Shown: positions 17,936 to 27,556, numbered from the stretch's first letter. The stretch: 64,000 bases of DNA from Lysinibacillus boronitolerans JCM 21713 = 10a = NBRC 103108 (GCF_000772935.1 NZ_JPVR01000078.1:124001-188000); one strand, 5' to 3'. The notes: a model not told the origin generated them from the letters alone. Translations and numbers: made by a program.

Positions 17936-18544
17936 TTGCAGCAGATTTTTAACGCATTAATAAAACAGGACATCAAGCCATTTCTAATCAAGCGAGGCTA
18001 CAAAAAGAAAGGATTGAATTTCTATCGAACAACCGAAAACCTTATCTATCTGATCAATTTCCAAAAATCTTCTGGTAATACAGTCGATACGATGATGTTT
18101 TATGTGAACTGTGGGATATATGCAGCAGAGCTAGCACAGCTACAATCAAGAGAAATGGTGACAGCACCCAAAGAAGCAGCATGTCACTTTCGAGCAAGGA
18201 TTAGCTCCATTGTCGAAGACGCACCTGATCGATTTTCCATCACAGCCACTACAAATTTGGACGAATTAACAAACATACTGCTGCTGGGGTTTGAGGAGGT
18301 TCATAGTTTCTATGAAACGATGACAAGTGCAAGATCCATTGTTGATTATTATATTGCAGGGCCATTTTTGCACTTGGGCGAAGAAAGTTTTCATTTTTTA
18401 TTACAAGCCAATGATGTAACAACAGCAAAGCTCTATTATAATGCATTGCAGAAGAAGTATGGAACCGAACAGAGGTGGTCCATTTTTCAAAATAAATACC
18501 AAGCCATTTTCAATCAATACGGTGTGGAACTTGAGGAAGATTAG
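17936..18544 (+). CDS. DUF4304 domain protein
   Basis: Soluble protein of 202 residues. The first 120 residues (IKPFLIKRGYKKKGLNFYR, LINFQKSSGNT, FYVNCGIY) match the DUF4304 family, of unknown role, often found next to toxin-immunity or contact-dependent genes. Start TTG at 17936, 6 nt after GAAGGAGGT. It stands alone between terminators, so no partner can be named. Confidence 0.7.
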   Translation: MQQIFNALIKQDIKPFLIKRGYKKKGLNFYRTTENLIYLINFQKSSGNTVDTMMFYVNCGIYAAELAQLQSREMVTAPKEAACHFRARISSIVEDAPDRFSITATTNLDELTNILLLGFEEVHSFYETMTSARSIVDYYIAGPFLHLGEESFHFLLQANDVTTAKLYYNALQKKYGTEQRWSIFQNKYQAIFNQYGVELEED

Positions 18545-18593
18545 GCATCACAAAACCAGAATTTATTGTTGAGCGAGTAACTAGTTTTATAAG

Positions 18594-19196
18594 TTAGGAT
18601 TTATTCAATATATTATCTAGTATTCTTCCAGTTATCGGCATAAAAAAATGGAGGATATAGCCACCGAAGCAAACGGTTAATAATGTACCGACACCGATTG
18701 GACCATTAAAAAAGATAGCCAACATGAAAAATAAAAGATAAATAAGAGTTCTTGAGAAAAAAATCGTTTTTCTAGTTAATTCTTTGATAATTAAAGTAAG
18801 TCGATCTACAGGAATTGGTGCAAAATTTGTATGTAAATAAGTCGCCGTTCCTAACCCAACTATAACTAAACCAGTAGTAAAACAGACCGCTTGGCTAAAC
18901 AAAATATCTGGGGATACTACATCGTGTAATAAAAATAACCACATATCAATCCCTATGCCCGTGATCAATGCGGTGATCAACCCTAAAATTTCAGGCTTTT
19001 TTCTAGCTAATAGGGAATTACTACCTATTAATAGGAGTGCTAAGATGATTTCCCAACTACCGACCGTTAGCCCCACATTTTTAGATAAGCCTACTAGAAG
19101 CGCATCGAAAGGTGAGGTGCCGAGTTTAGATTGAATTGTGAGCGAAATACCTAGCGTTAAAATTAAAATGCCCACTACATAAAAGATATATTTCAA
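18594..19196 (-). CDS. YczE/YitT-type membrane protein
   Basis: Integral membrane protein of 200 residues with about five helices and GTSPFDAL in the first loop, typical of the YczE/YyaS family. B. subtilis YczE is tied to surfactin production but the biochemical role is unknown. The GFGT-type loops and length fit the family. It is divergent from a PaiA-like acetyltransferase; ATTGCA-containing inverted repeats lie between them. Confidence 0.75.
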   Translation of the reverse strand: MKYIFYVVGILILTLGISLTIQSKLGTSPFDALLVGLSKNVGLTVGSWEIILALLLIGSNSLLARKKPEILGLITALITGIGIDMWLFLLHDVVSPDILFSQAVCFTTGLVIVGLGTATYLHTNFAPIPVDRLTLIIKELTRKTIFFSRTLIYLLFFMLAIFFNGPIGVGTLLTVCFGGYILHFFMPITGRILDNILNKS

Positions 19197-19220
19197 CTAA
19201 AAGACCTCCTCCTGATATTT

Positions 19221-19283
19221 TTATTGCAAATACAACAAAATTGCGATAAATTGACTATATACTCTTTTTATTGCATTTGCAAT
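19221..19283. promoter_or_regulatory. Divergent operator candidates
   Basis: A perfect palindrome ATTGCATTTGCAAT at 19270-19283 and a related ATTGCAAAT half-site beginning at 19223 lie between the YczE-like and PaiA-like genes. They are likely bound by one regulator, none of which is adjacent. Confidence 0.45.
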
Positions 19284-19294
19284 ATAAATTCTAG

Positions 19295-19840
<546 letters not shown>

Positions 19841-19848
19841 ATTTTATG

Positions 19849-19881
19849 GGCAGAAACGTTGATTCTCAACATTTCTGCCTG
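19849..19881. terminator. Shared convergent terminator
   Basis: Arms of 13 bp (19849-19861 with 19867-19879, one mismatch) with a 5-nt loop sit between the convergent acetyltransferase and PaiB-like genes. Confidence 0.8.
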
Positions 19882-19886
19882 CTGTT

Positions 19887-20504
19887 TTAATTGCTTCTAT
19901 TTTTCTTCATGGCCTCAGCCACCGCATCAGCATGGGGATTTTCCTCTTTATAAAGTTCCTTTATAATATTTGCGTAATCACTAGCATTCCGATTTTGACT
20001 TAATTTATAGGCTGCCTGCACTTCTTCCACCTTTATTTTAAACCCCTTTATTCCTTTCATTTCTTGCTGCAAAAGCTCAGGAGATAGTTTATCCCATAAA
20101 ACAGGATTTTCACGGAATGACTCATATTTTTCAAGTAAGCTAGTCAAATCTTGTTCTAAAGCTATTCCTTCAATCAGACTGGCCTTTCCATATATATGGA
20201 CAGCTTGATAATTCCAGGTTGGCACATTTTCTTGCTCATACCAAGAGGAAGAGATATAAGCATGTGGACCATTAAATATCACGAGAATGTCTTGTACTTC
20301 CTCAAAGGTCTTCCATAAAGGGTTACCATAGGCTAAGTGACCAGTCAGATAATAGTCACCTTCGATTTTTTTCAGCAACACGGGTATATGGGCTGCAATA
20401 GGCTTACCTTTTCGAATTGAAACGATTGTTGCAAAGGAATTATGTTGAATAAATTCTTTGATTTCTTCTAAATCCGATACTTTGTAATACTTAGGAACAT
20501 ACAT
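19887..20504 (-). CDS. PaiB-type FMN-binding protein
   Basis: Protein of 205 residues of the PaiB family (FMN-binding split barrel). MYVPKYYKVSDLEEIKEFI at the start, IAAHIPVLL, GHLAYGNP, and PHAYISSSWY-x6-WNYQAVHIYG are family hallmarks. B. subtilis PaiB acts in negative control of sporulation and degradative-enzyme genes, while other members may bind heme or FMN. It is divergent from a MocR regulator, which is the likely controller. Confidence 0.88.
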   Translation of the reverse strand: MYVPKYYKVSDLEEIKEFIQHNSFATIVSIRKGKPIAAHIPVLLKKIEGDYYLTGHLAYGNPLWKTFEEVQDILVIFNGPHAYISSSWYEQENVPTWNYQAVHIYGKASLIEGIALEQDLTSLLEKYESFRENPVLWDKLSPELLQQEMKGIKGFKIKVEEVQAAYKLSQNRNASDYANIIKELYKEENPHADAVAEAMKKNRSN

Positions 20505-20573
20505 GGAAATCTCTCCTTATACATAAAATCATCGCAAGTTTTTCGAATAAACAAATAATTGTGTAGGCACGTC

Positions 20574-20640
20574 TTTACATTTTCTACTCAACAATGTAAA
20601 TTTTATTATAATCAATCACTGGCACCTCTTTAAAGTGCCA
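20574..20640. promoter_or_regulatory. Inverted repeats between paiB-like gene and MocR
   Basis: TTTACATT (20574-20581) and AATGTAAA (20593-20600) form a perfect 8-bp inverted repeat with an 11-bp spacer; TGGCAC (20620-20625) and GTGCCA (20635-20640) form a second. Either may be the operator of the adjacent MocR protein. Confidence 0.5.
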
Positions 20641-20669
20641 ATAAAGCTATTTCTAAAGGAGCCAAGAAT

Positions 20670-22085
20670 ATGCTCGAAATAACCCCACATCTGAATAATG
20701 AGGAACCACTTTACCTTCAATTATATAACTATATAAAAGCCGAAATCCAAAATGGAAAGATAAGAGCTCAAAGCAAATTGCCGTCTCAACGTAGTCTAGC
20801 TAAACATTTACAAATTAGTCGCAACACGGTAGATGCAGCTTATCAGCAGCTCCTTGCAGAGGGCTATGTGGTTAGTAGAGAAAGAAAGGGACTATTTGTA
20901 GTTGATCTTGAAAAAGGTTATTTTCAAGGGGACCCTCAGCATTTTAAGCCACAATTAGCGACTCAGCAGAAACAAGACCGACCAGCAATTAAGTACGATT
21001 TTAATTATGGGGATATTAATTTAAAAGAGTTTCCCTTTAAAATATGGCGTAAATTATCGATGCAGAGCCTTGATGAAGAACAGGCTCAACTCCTTTTATA
21101 TGGAGATCCACAGGGAGAGCTGGAATTAAGAAATTATATGGCAAGCTATCTTTATGAGGCTAGAGGGGTGCAATGTCGTGCAGAGCAAATTGTTATTGGG
21201 GCAGGCTTGCAGTTTCTGCTAGGTATCGTATGTAACCTAATTGGACGAAATGAGCTTTTTGCTATGGAAGATCCAGGTTATTATCGCGTTCGTTACCTGT
21301 TTAAAGATAATGGTATAAAGGTGAAACCAATCGCTCTTGATGAGCATGGTATTCATATCGATCAATTAAGAAAAAATAACATTAAGGCCGTTTATGTCAC
21401 ACCCTCCCATCAATTTCCACTTGGAACGGTTATGCCGATCTCAAGAAGATTAGCATTACTAGAGTGGGCAAGGGAAGAAGATGCCTATATCATCGAGGAT
21501 GATTATGATGGGGAATTTCGATATGCTGGAAAACCGATTCCTGCTCTACAGGGATTAGATTCGAGTGATCGCGTCATCTATATGGGCACCTTTTCAAAAT
21601 CTTTGATTCCATCCATTAAGCTAAGCTATATGATATTACCAAGAAAATTAATGGATTTATTTCATCAGAACAATTACTATGTTCAAACTGTGTCCAGACT
21701 CCACCAGCATACGTTACAGCTATTTATAGAGAGTGGGTATTGGGAGAGACACTTGAATAAAACAAGGAATAGTTATAAGCGAAGATATGAGGCTTTAGTA
21801 AAGTCCATTCATCAAACTTTCGGGGAAAATGGGAAAATATATGGGGCCAGCAGTGGCTTACATATTTTACTTGAACCAAATAATAAGATGACTGAAGAGG
21901 AATTGATTAATACAGCAAAGATGGCCGGCGTTAAGGTCTACCCAACATCCATTTTTTATGCAAATCCCTCGTTCGTACAGCCCGCTAAGGTATTATTGGG
22001 GTTTGCTAATCTGGCGGAAGATGAGATAGCCATGGGCATTAAGCTATTAAACCATGCTTGGTTTAATAGCTCTACTATGACGTGA
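20670..22085 (+). CDS. MocR/PdxR-type regulator
   Basis: GntR winged helix (about 12-75, LPSQRSLAKHLQISRNTVDAAYQQL) fused to an aminotransferase-fold domain, 471 residues. Schiff-base Lys310 in GTFSKSLIP and the IIEDDYDGEFRY PLP segment are intact, so it should bind PLP or an adduct. Divergent from the PaiB-like gene; the intervening inverted repeats are candidate operators. It aligns residue for residue in the PLP region with the MocR protein at 50.1-51.5 kb, which has lost this lysine. Confidence 0.9.
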   Translation: MLEITPHLNNEEPLYLQLYNYIKAEIQNGKIRAQSKLPSQRSLAKHLQISRNTVDAAYQQLLAEGYVVSRERKGLFVVDLEKGYFQGDPQHFKPQLATQQKQDRPAIKYDFNYGDINLKEFPFKIWRKLSMQSLDEEQAQLLLYGDPQGELELRNYMASYLYEARGVQCRAEQIVIGAGLQFLLGIVCNLIGRNELFAMEDPGYYRVRYLFKDNGIKVKPIALDEHGIHIDQLRKNNIKAVYVTPSHQFPLGTVMPISRRLALLEWAREEDAYIIEDDYDGEFRYAGKPIPALQGLDSSDRVIYMGTFSKSLIPSIKLSYMILPRKLMDLFHQNNYYVQTVSRLHQHTLQLFIESGYWERHLNKTRNSYKRRYEALVKSIHQTFGENGKIYGASSGLHILLEPNNKMTEEELINTAKMAGVKVYPTSIFYANPSFVQPAKVLLGFANLAEDEIAMGIKLLNHAWFNSSTMT

Positions 22086-22155
22086 ATCTCTTTCAAAGTT
22101 CTATTTCCACATTTCTTGTATATACATAATAGAGATAAGTGGGAGGGGGATTTTC

Positions 22156-22587
22156 ATGCAATTTTATTATGGCAATCAAATGCCATTACGTGTATTAGAT
22201 GAAGCTGAATTTTGGAAGCACCAAGAAGAAGAGCATACAGTAGTAATAAGAGAGCTTGTTAAAGATTTGGAGCAGTCATATGTCGATGCGTTAAAGGAAT
22301 GGGAAAAGGCTTTCGCTCAAACACATCAGCAAGTTGTAAGATATATAGAAACCGTCAATCGTTCACAGGGACAAGTTTCACCAGCTTTATTTCAGGATAT
22401 TTTACAGCTGACTTCCTTCTGTCTTCAACAGAGTGATCAATTTATCCAGTTTTGCCGAACGCTTATGCAAGAAAGTCAACCGATAAGCGCCAATCCGACA
22501 GCTAAAGTTGTATTAAATCATATCATTGTAGAATCCGAATATTTTATCGGAATCGCTCAAACCATTTTGTATCAACAGAAATACTAG
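22156..22587 (+). CDS. Hypothetical helical protein (DUF2935-like)
   Basis: Soluble, all-helical protein of 143 residues. An FWKHQEEEH segment near residue 20 and a HIIVESEYF segment near 125 suggest a His/Glu four-helix bundle, reminiscent of half of a DUF2935 protein, but I am not certain of the family. Good GGGAGGGGG site before ATG. Follows the MocR gene by 70 nt and ends at a strong terminator, so it may be cotranscribed with it. Confidence 0.55.
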   Translation: MQFYYGNQMPLRVLDEAEFWKHQEEEHTVVIRELVKDLEQSYVDALKEWEKAFAQTHQQVVRYIETVNRSQGQVSPALFQDILQLTSFCLQQSDQFIQFCRTLMQESQPISANPTAKVVLNHIIVESEYFIGIAQTILYQQKY

Positions 22588-22601
22588 ATCTTAGCGTCTA
22601 G

Positions 22602-22646
22602 AAAATGGAGTTTGGAAATAGGACACTTGCCATACTCCATTTTTTG
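22602..22646 (+). terminator. Terminator
   Basis: AAAATGGAGT (22602-22611) and ACTCCATTTT (22634-22643) plus an inner TGG/CCA pair, followed by a T-run. Confidence 0.85.
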
Positions 22647-22667
22647 ACCGCTATTACCATCACAATA

Positions 22668-23033
22668 TTAACTATTCGGAATTTTCTCTTTATACTTAAA
22701 GGAAAGGAGACTTAAAGAATAATTCTTCAGTGTATCTGTGTTAACAAAATCATTTAGAATACTTTCAATTGAACTACAATGTTGATTGATTAAATTAATT
22801 TCTTCTATATAATTTGAATCAATCAAAACTTCTTTTAATGTTTTAAACACTACTTTCTGCTCGTTAAATAAATAAACCAGTTCAAACTTAGTGTTCAATA
22901 TCAGAGTGGTAATCTCAGGGAAAACAATTCGATCCTTTAGTACTTCAAGAATAGAATCCACGGACTTTACTCCTTCAATAGCTTGTAAAGATGAAAAAAC
23001 ACCATTTAGTAACTCTTCAAAATCAACCTTCAT
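22668..23033 (-). CDS. Hypothetical protein, 121 residues
   Basis: Small acidic, mostly helical protein with no motif I recognise. The ATG at 23033 lies 6 nt after GATGGAGG, a strong site, and the frame is clean, so it is probably real. AT-rich sequence follows upstream. Function unknown. Confidence 0.5.
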   Translation of the reverse strand: MKVDFEELLNGVFSSLQAIEGVKSVDSILEVLKDRIVFPEITTLILNTKFELVYLFNEQKVVFKTLKEVLIDSNYIEEINLINQHCSSIESILNDFVNTDTLKNYSLSLLSFKYKEKIPNS

Positions 23034-23622
23034 CAAAATCCTCCATCAATCAAAATCCTTTCTGATCATAACATTTTTTTAGAAAAATTTTAATGATTAA
23101 TATTTTCCTTCAATAATGTGGAAGGTCTTTTTATTACTAATAAAGATTTCTAGAATTATTTTAAAATTAGTTTTTTCAAAATAATAATAACTAAATGTTC
23201 TAAAAGGTTTTTTATAAAAAAAGGCGTTATTATTCTTTATTTAGATTTTGTTCAATCCTTATTATGCTACGATCTCAAAGGAGGTTGCTTGAAAAAACGT
23301 GAACAATATATTTTTAGGATTTGGTAATATTTTTCTCCCATAACCAGCCAAAAATTATAAAGAAAGATATTTTGCCCGGAAAAATCGTAATATGCTCCCC
23401 ACTAGGTACAGATGAGATATAATCTAAGGGGAGTTTTCTATGAGGCGAAGCAAGTATCCAATCCAGCTAAAAAAACAGATCCTCGACTTGATTGTTTTCA
23501 TTCAATCATCAAACTTTGAACTATAGTTATTCATCATTTTCGATAGGATGGGGATCAAATATAAACGCCAACTAGAAAATATATTTTATACTGTAAATAG
23601 CATGTAGAGAGGGAGTTAATAT
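23034..23622. other. AT-rich gap with IS fragment
   Basis: No intact gene in about 590 nt. Apart from the IS3-type start described separately, the stretch is AT-rich and featureless. Confidence 0.5.
23390..23526 (+). pseudogene. IS3-type insertion sequence left-end fragment
   Basis: A GCTCCCC...GGGGAG inverted motif (about 23393-23433) looks like an IS end, and is followed by a 28-codon ORF (ATG at 23440) whose RRSKYPIQLKKQILD opening resembles the N-terminus of IS3/IS150 OrfA transposases. The frame then ends at a TAG. No other part of the element is present, so it is a dead remnant. Confidence 0.5.
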
Positions 23623-24090
23623 ATGAACGAAGAACAATTATTTAAGCAAATGAAAATGTGGCGTAATTGGACTGTTGAATTTCTACGTACAATCCCTGAG
23701 AATATTGTTGATCAGATACCTATTGGACATAAAAACACTATTCGTTGGAATGCTGGTCATCTATTAGTTGGTTGGGATCATACCGTTTTTCCAGCTGTTA
23801 CACAAGAAAGGCATTTGCCCCTATCCTATCATGTCATGTTTCCTAGTGGCAGTAATCCGGATAACTGGACTGAGCAACCGCCAACAATGGATCAAATCAT
23901 TAAGCTCCTAGAGGAACAACCTATACTTATTGAACAAGCTTGTGCGGGACATTTACATGAACCGCTAAAAGAGCCTTTTTTAGGTATGAAAACATTGGGG
24001 GATATGGTTGTCTTTCATATGAACCATGAAAGTCTACACATGGGCATTATAAAAAGTATGATGCAAATACTCTTAAAGAATGAAGCCTAA
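23623..24090 (+). CDS. DinB family protein
   Basis: Four-helix-bundle metal-binding protein of 155 residues. His residues in the helix-2 HLLVGWDH segment and the C-terminal FHMNHESLHMG supply the usual metal-binding triad of the DinB/YfiT superfamily. Members include bacillithiol-dependent transferases and uncharacterised stress proteins; the activity here is unknown. Start ATG 10 nt after GAGAGGGAG. One of three DinB-like genes in the window. Confidence 0.82.
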   Translation: MNEEQLFKQMKMWRNWTVEFLRTIPENIVDQIPIGHKNTIRWNAGHLLVGWDHTVFPAVTQERHLPLSYHVMFPSGSNPDNWTEQPPTMDQIIKLLEEQPILIEQACAGHLHEPLKEPFLGMKTLGDMVVFHMNHESLHMGIIKSMMQILLKNEA

Positions 24091-24117
24091 CTGATGGAAT
24101 CAGTTGGCTTCATTTTT
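24082..24117. terminator. Terminator overlapping the DinB stop
   Basis: Stem 24082-24095 with 24099-24111 begins inside the last codons and is followed by a T-run; it separates convergent genes. Confidence 0.8.
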
Positions 24118-24118
24118 T

Positions 24119-24859
24119 CTATATATACCAAGGCAACAGATCCTCCATTTTCCTACCTGGCTTACTTGCTTTATCTGTTACGATCCATGTGCCGTCTTTC
24201 TTTTGCAGTTGATAGCTTACATTTGTACCATCCGCCCTTTTAAAGAGCATATAGCCTGTATCACCCTTGATATAGGTGACAGGGTCTATGACATTTTTGT
24301 ATGGTATCTTTCGCTCAGGAAATAAAATGGTGGTCACTATTTCCTCTGCAATCGTAGCAAGGGGTTTCATATCATGATTTATTTCAGCTTGATATTGCAA
24401 TTGATCGTATCGGTAGGAAGTATACGATGATAAGTCCAGCTTAAAACTCTGCTGTATATCTAACAGTGTTGCCTTATAAAATGCGTCTATTGCTTTTTCT
24501 ACATCATCCGCCTCATGTATATAGCGAATTGTGCTGACCCCACTTGGACTGATTTCAAATGTAATGATTTCCTTACTAAAAGGCGGGGAATGTGCATGCT
24601 CAAAGGTGGTAACTTCCACGCTAACTTTAAAGCTAAACTGACTTTCTTTGACAATCTTTAAAATTTTCACATCATACAAGCCATACTGCTTAGGATATCC
24701 GTAGTAATGATCAATTTCCTTTTCGATAAATGGATTAAGGATTGTAATGAATGTGTCCCTGATTAGTTGATCATCAGTTTGTTCACTTTGCGCATAAATC
24801 TTACACGGCAGAATCAATATAGTTAAGATAGCCATTAAAACATAAGCAAATTTTTTCAT
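24119..24859 (-). CDS. Secreted DUF3888 protein
   Basis: Exported protein of 246 residues with a signal peptide (1-23, ending IYAQ). Residues 30-120 match the DUF3888 family (LIRDTFITILNPFIEKEIDHYYGYPKQYGLYD, then the EIITFEISPSG strand). The C-terminal half looks like a second small mixed alpha/beta domain (TGYMLFKRADGTNVSYQL). Role unknown; divergent from another small secreted protein. Confidence 0.7.
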   Translation of the reverse strand: MKKFAYVLMAILTILILPCKIYAQSEQTDDQLIRDTFITILNPFIEKEIDHYYGYPKQYGLYDVKILKIVKESQFSFKVSVEVTTFEHAHSPPFSKEIITFEISPSGVSTIRYIHEADDVEKAIDAFYKATLLDIQQSFKLDLSSYTSYRYDQLQYQAEINHDMKPLATIAEEIVTTILFPERKIPYKNVIDPVTYIKGDTGYMLFKRADGTNVSYQLQKKDGTWIVTDKASKPGRKMEDLLPWYI

Positions 24860-24948
24860 GGAATCGTGACCTTTCTGCAGGATGATACTTTATAGGGTGC
24901 ACCAATCACAGCAAATTATCGAGCATGTTTAAAGAAAGGAGTTGAACA

Positions 24949-25368
24949 ATGGGAAAAATAATAATGCCTTTTTTATGTATGCTTTTGTTATTTCCAACAG
25001 CTACTTCGGGATCAGAACCTGAAGGCTTAATATGTCCAAATCCAGATGTATTGATGAAAACAACGGAGAAAGACAAAGGTGAGCTTATTCAAGCATTAGC
25101 TGACATTATTCCAAAAGTATACGGCTCAAGCCCTGATTATCAGGAGTGGCAAATTGAGGTCATAAAGCCCATGCCAATATTAACTGGCATGGAGGAAAAT
25201 TACTATAAAATGGCGATAAACTTTTGTGGAAAAAATGTGGCGAATCACTCCTGGTTTGTTCGATTAAGGTTCCCAAGATTACTGCCAGCGCAAAGTGCAT
25301 CACTGGGTGAGCTATATATCGTGAAAGAGACAAATAATAAATGGGTCCCTTGGTTTCAATATCATTAA
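24949..25368 (+). CDS. Small secreted protein
   Basis: Protein of 139 residues with a signal peptide (about 1-22). The mature part has two cysteines (near residues 28 and 98) and no transmembrane segment. I recognise no family. ATG follows AAAGGAG by 8 nt; shares a bidirectional terminator with the ABC-F gene. Confidence 0.55.
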   Translation: MGKIIMPFLCMLLLFPTATSGSEPEGLICPNPDVLMKTTEKDKGELIQALADIIPKVYGSSPDYQEWQIEVIKPMPILTGMEENYYKMAINFCGKNVANHSWFVRLRFPRLLPAQSASLGELYIVKETNNKWVPWFQYH

Positions 25369-25370
25369 AA

Positions 25371-25400
25371 AAGAAGAATCCATAAAATGGATTCTTCTCT
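25371..25400. terminator. Bidirectional terminator
   Basis: Perfect 12-bp stem (25372-25383 with 25387-25398), 3-nt loop, A- and T-runs on both sides. Confidence 0.85.
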
Positions 25401-26882
25401 TTACAACATCGCTATCGTTTTGGTAGCCACAGTTTGTTGAAATGCCTGATCGTGCTCAACTATCACCATTGTGAGATGTGTGCTTTTTATGAGCTCTTCA
25501 ATCTGCATGCGTGAATAGATATCAATAAAATTGAGTGGTTCATCCCAAATATATAAATGTGCTTTCTCACACAAGCTTTTAGCAATGAGCAGCTTTTTCT
25601 TTTGCCCACCAGAATAATGAGAGATATCCTTCTCAAATTGAATTCGCTCAAAATCCATTTTACGCAGGATTGATTTAAATAACGTCTCATCAATACCATG
25701 CTCTTCAATAAATTCCGAAAGCAATCCCTTTAAATGGGATGTATCCTGTTGAACATAGGAAATGACTAGACCAGAAGCTAACTTTATGGAGCCTGTATGT
25801 TGGATGGGCTTCCCGAGAATAAGTTTTAAAATACTACTTTTTCCGCTTCCATTTTTGCCATCTAAAACAATGCGATCACCTTGTTCCACGTTGAAGCTAA
25901 TAGGCCTATTCACGATATGGTCAGCATACTGAATCGATAAATCCGTTACAGCAACCATTTCTTTAGATGAACATGCCAATGGCTCTACTTTCAATGACTC
26001 CGTTTTTTCAACATTTTTTAGCAGCTTTGATTTTTCCTCAATAGCTCTTTGTTGTCTGGATTCCAGATTCTTTGCTCGTTTCATCATCTTGGCTGCTTTA
26101 TGCCCAACAAAGCCTTTATCCAGCTTGGAACCTGAATTGGTTGTCCCATTTTTAGAGGATTCCACTTGATTAGACCAACCTGCCGAACGCTTTGAGGATT
26201 GTTTTAAGCGGTCGATATCTTTTTGCAGTCGCTGATTGGTTACTTCTTCGTGTTCCTGCTGTCGATCAAAATTTAACTTCCAAGAAGAATAGTTTCCACT
26301 TTGAACGTCAATATTGGCTCTATTGATCGATAGAATATGGTCAACACAGCCATCTAAAAAGCTTCTGTCATGTGAAATTAATATAAATCCTTTTTTCCTG
26401 CGAAGATAATCTGAGACAGTCTTTCGTGCATCCGTGTCTAGATGATTAGTTGGTTCATCAATTAATAAAAATTGACCCTCTGTCAAAAATAGTGCAGCAA
26501 GCAGCACCTTTGTTTGCTCGCCATTGGATAAGGTTTTAAAAGGACGATACATAACCTCCGCATCAACATGTAGGTAAGCTATTTCACGTAGACATTCCCA
26601 ATCCTCTGCCTGAGGACAAATCTCTTCAAATATTTCGTGGGTATATTTATTTGGATCTGAAACTGGATAGGGGAAATAAGTGAAGTCTACCGAAGAGATG
26701 ATTTTTCCGCTATACTCATAATTTCCTAATAACAACTGAAAGAATGTTGTTTTACCTCGTCCGTTTCTACCGATAAATCCAAGTTTCCAATCCGTATCGA
26801 TTTGAAAGCTGACATTCTCAAAAATATTGTCAAAGCTGCTTGGATAAGAAAAAGTTAGGTTTTGTACTTGTATCATGGACAT
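25401..26882 (-). CDS. Lsa-type ABC-F ribosome protection protein
   Basis: Cytosolic ABC-F ATPase of 493 residues that would bind the ribosomal E site and displace lincosamide, streptogramin A or pleuromutilin-class drugs. Two nucleotide-binding domains show Walker A GRNGRGKT (38-45) and GKNGSGKSS, signatures LSNGEQTK and YSGGQKKKL, and two Walker B glutamates. The linker (about residues 200-290) is long, basic and helical, as expected for the antibiotic-resistance domain. Overall wording is very close to the Lsa family (SYPSSFDNIFENV, GFIGRNGRGKTTFF). Start ATG 26882 lies 7 nt after AAAGGAGG. A leader peptide and structured leader precede it, so drug-induced expression is likely. Confidence 0.92.
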   Translation of the reverse strand: MSMIQVQNLTFSYPSSFDNIFENVSFQIDTDWKLGFIGRNGRGKTTFFQLLLGNYEYSGKIISSVDFTYFPYPVSDPNKYTHEIFEEICPQAEDWECLREIAYLHVDAEVMYRPFKTLSNGEQTKVLLAALFLTEGQFLLIDEPTNHLDTDARKTVSDYLRRKKGFILISHDRSFLDGCVDHILSINRANIDVQSGNYSSWKLNFDRQQEHEEVTNQRLQKDIDRLKQSSKRSAGWSNQVESSKNGTTNSGSKLDKGFVGHKAAKMMKRAKNLESRQQRAIEEKSKLLKNVEKTESLKVEPLACSSKEMVAVTDLSIQYADHIVNRPISFNVEQGDRIVLDGKNGSGKSSILKLILGKPIQHTGSIKLASGLVISYVQQDTSHLKGLLSEFIEEHGIDETLFKSILRKMDFERIQFEKDISHYSGGQKKKLLIAKSLCEKAHLYIWDEPLNFIDIYSRMQIEELIKSTHLTMVIVEHDQAFQQTVATKTIAML

Positions 26883-26931
26883 GATAATTCCTCCTTTGTA
26901 TTGCAACAGTTTTACTTTTCATACAAAGTCG

Positions 26932-26975
26932 GTCTATCCATCTATGTTTTATTTCTCCTTATAAGCAGATGGATA
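26932..26975 (-). promoter_or_regulatory. Switch hairpin in ABC-F leader
   Basis: The transcript segment from the leader stop codon (26975-26967, UAUCCAUCU) pairs perfectly with 26944-26936 (AGAUGGAUA). The latter, extended to 26932, can instead pair for 10 bp with 27198-27189 near the transcript start. The two pairings exclude each other, as in attenuators. Confidence 0.5.
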
Positions 26976-27029
26976 TTAACGACTTATACGGAGTGTTACA
27001 TGCGTCACAATAGTTTCTGAATCGCTCAT
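26976..27029 (-). CDS. 17-residue leader peptide of the ABC-F gene
   Basis: An ORF of 17 codons (opening MSDSETIVTH, ending ISR) has an AAGGAGAGG site 6 nt before its ATG and stops 94 nt before the ABC-F start. Its stop codon directly touches one arm of a hairpin. Ribosome stalling here when a drug is bound would change pairing downstream; this fits known leader-peptide control of ABC-F genes, but the stall is inferred. Confidence 0.65.
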   Translation of the reverse strand: MSDSETIVTHVTLRISR

Positions 27030-27083
27030 ATTTTTCCTCTCCTTTATGAGTAAATGAAAGGTACAACATCAACTATGAAAGCA

Positions 27084-27118
27084 AGAAAAAATCCCTCCAA
27101 TTGTGCATTGGAAGGATT
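27084..27118 (-). terminator. Terminator in the ABC-F leader
   Basis: Arms 27107-27118 and 27090-27101 (11 of 12 paired), T-run on the minus strand. It lies between the putative promoter and the leader ORF, so it could be a premature terminator that limits basal expression. Confidence 0.75.
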
Positions 27119-27556
27119 AGTCTTTCACTACATAAATTCGATTTGCCATTTGTATCATGACAAATAAAATGCAAACTGATTGTTAAAAATGGATAGACTA
27201 ACCCTATATTTTGTGTTTGAAATCATTCAATTCAAATAAAAATATAGTTTAGTTCTTCATTGTCCATTCATCAGTCCTCTCATAATTGTCTTTTTATAGT
27301 AACAAATTTTTTTACAGAATACAATGTAACCTTATTTTCATCTAACTGATGTCGCTAGCTACAAGTAGAAATAGAAAACACTACATAGAGTACTGTGTAA
27401 TGATGCTTAAAACAAGCAATACAGCAATGATTAATTAACATTTTTAATTAAATAATTAATTTTATTTATTTTTTAATTAAAATAATTAATTTTTGTTATT
27501 TACATCTTTAATTTCTTTGTTGTATAATCAACTTAACTTAAAGGAAGGAGTTCACT
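27119..27556. other. Divergent intergenic region
   Basis: Holds the ABC-F promoter (minus; TTGAAT and TATAGG, 16 bp apart, about 27210-27240 are candidates) and the DUF2089-operon promoter (plus). Several AATTAAT-rich repeats lie at 27428-27495. Confidence 0.5.
27428..27528 (+). promoter_or_regulatory. DUF2089 operon promoter with AT-rich repeats
   Basis: TTTACA at 27499-27504 and TATAAT at 27523-27528 are 18 bp apart. Just upstream, two copies of AATTAA(A/-)ATAATTAATTTT form adjacent direct repeats, a likely binding site for a regulator, perhaps the DUF2089 protein itself. Confidence 0.6.
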
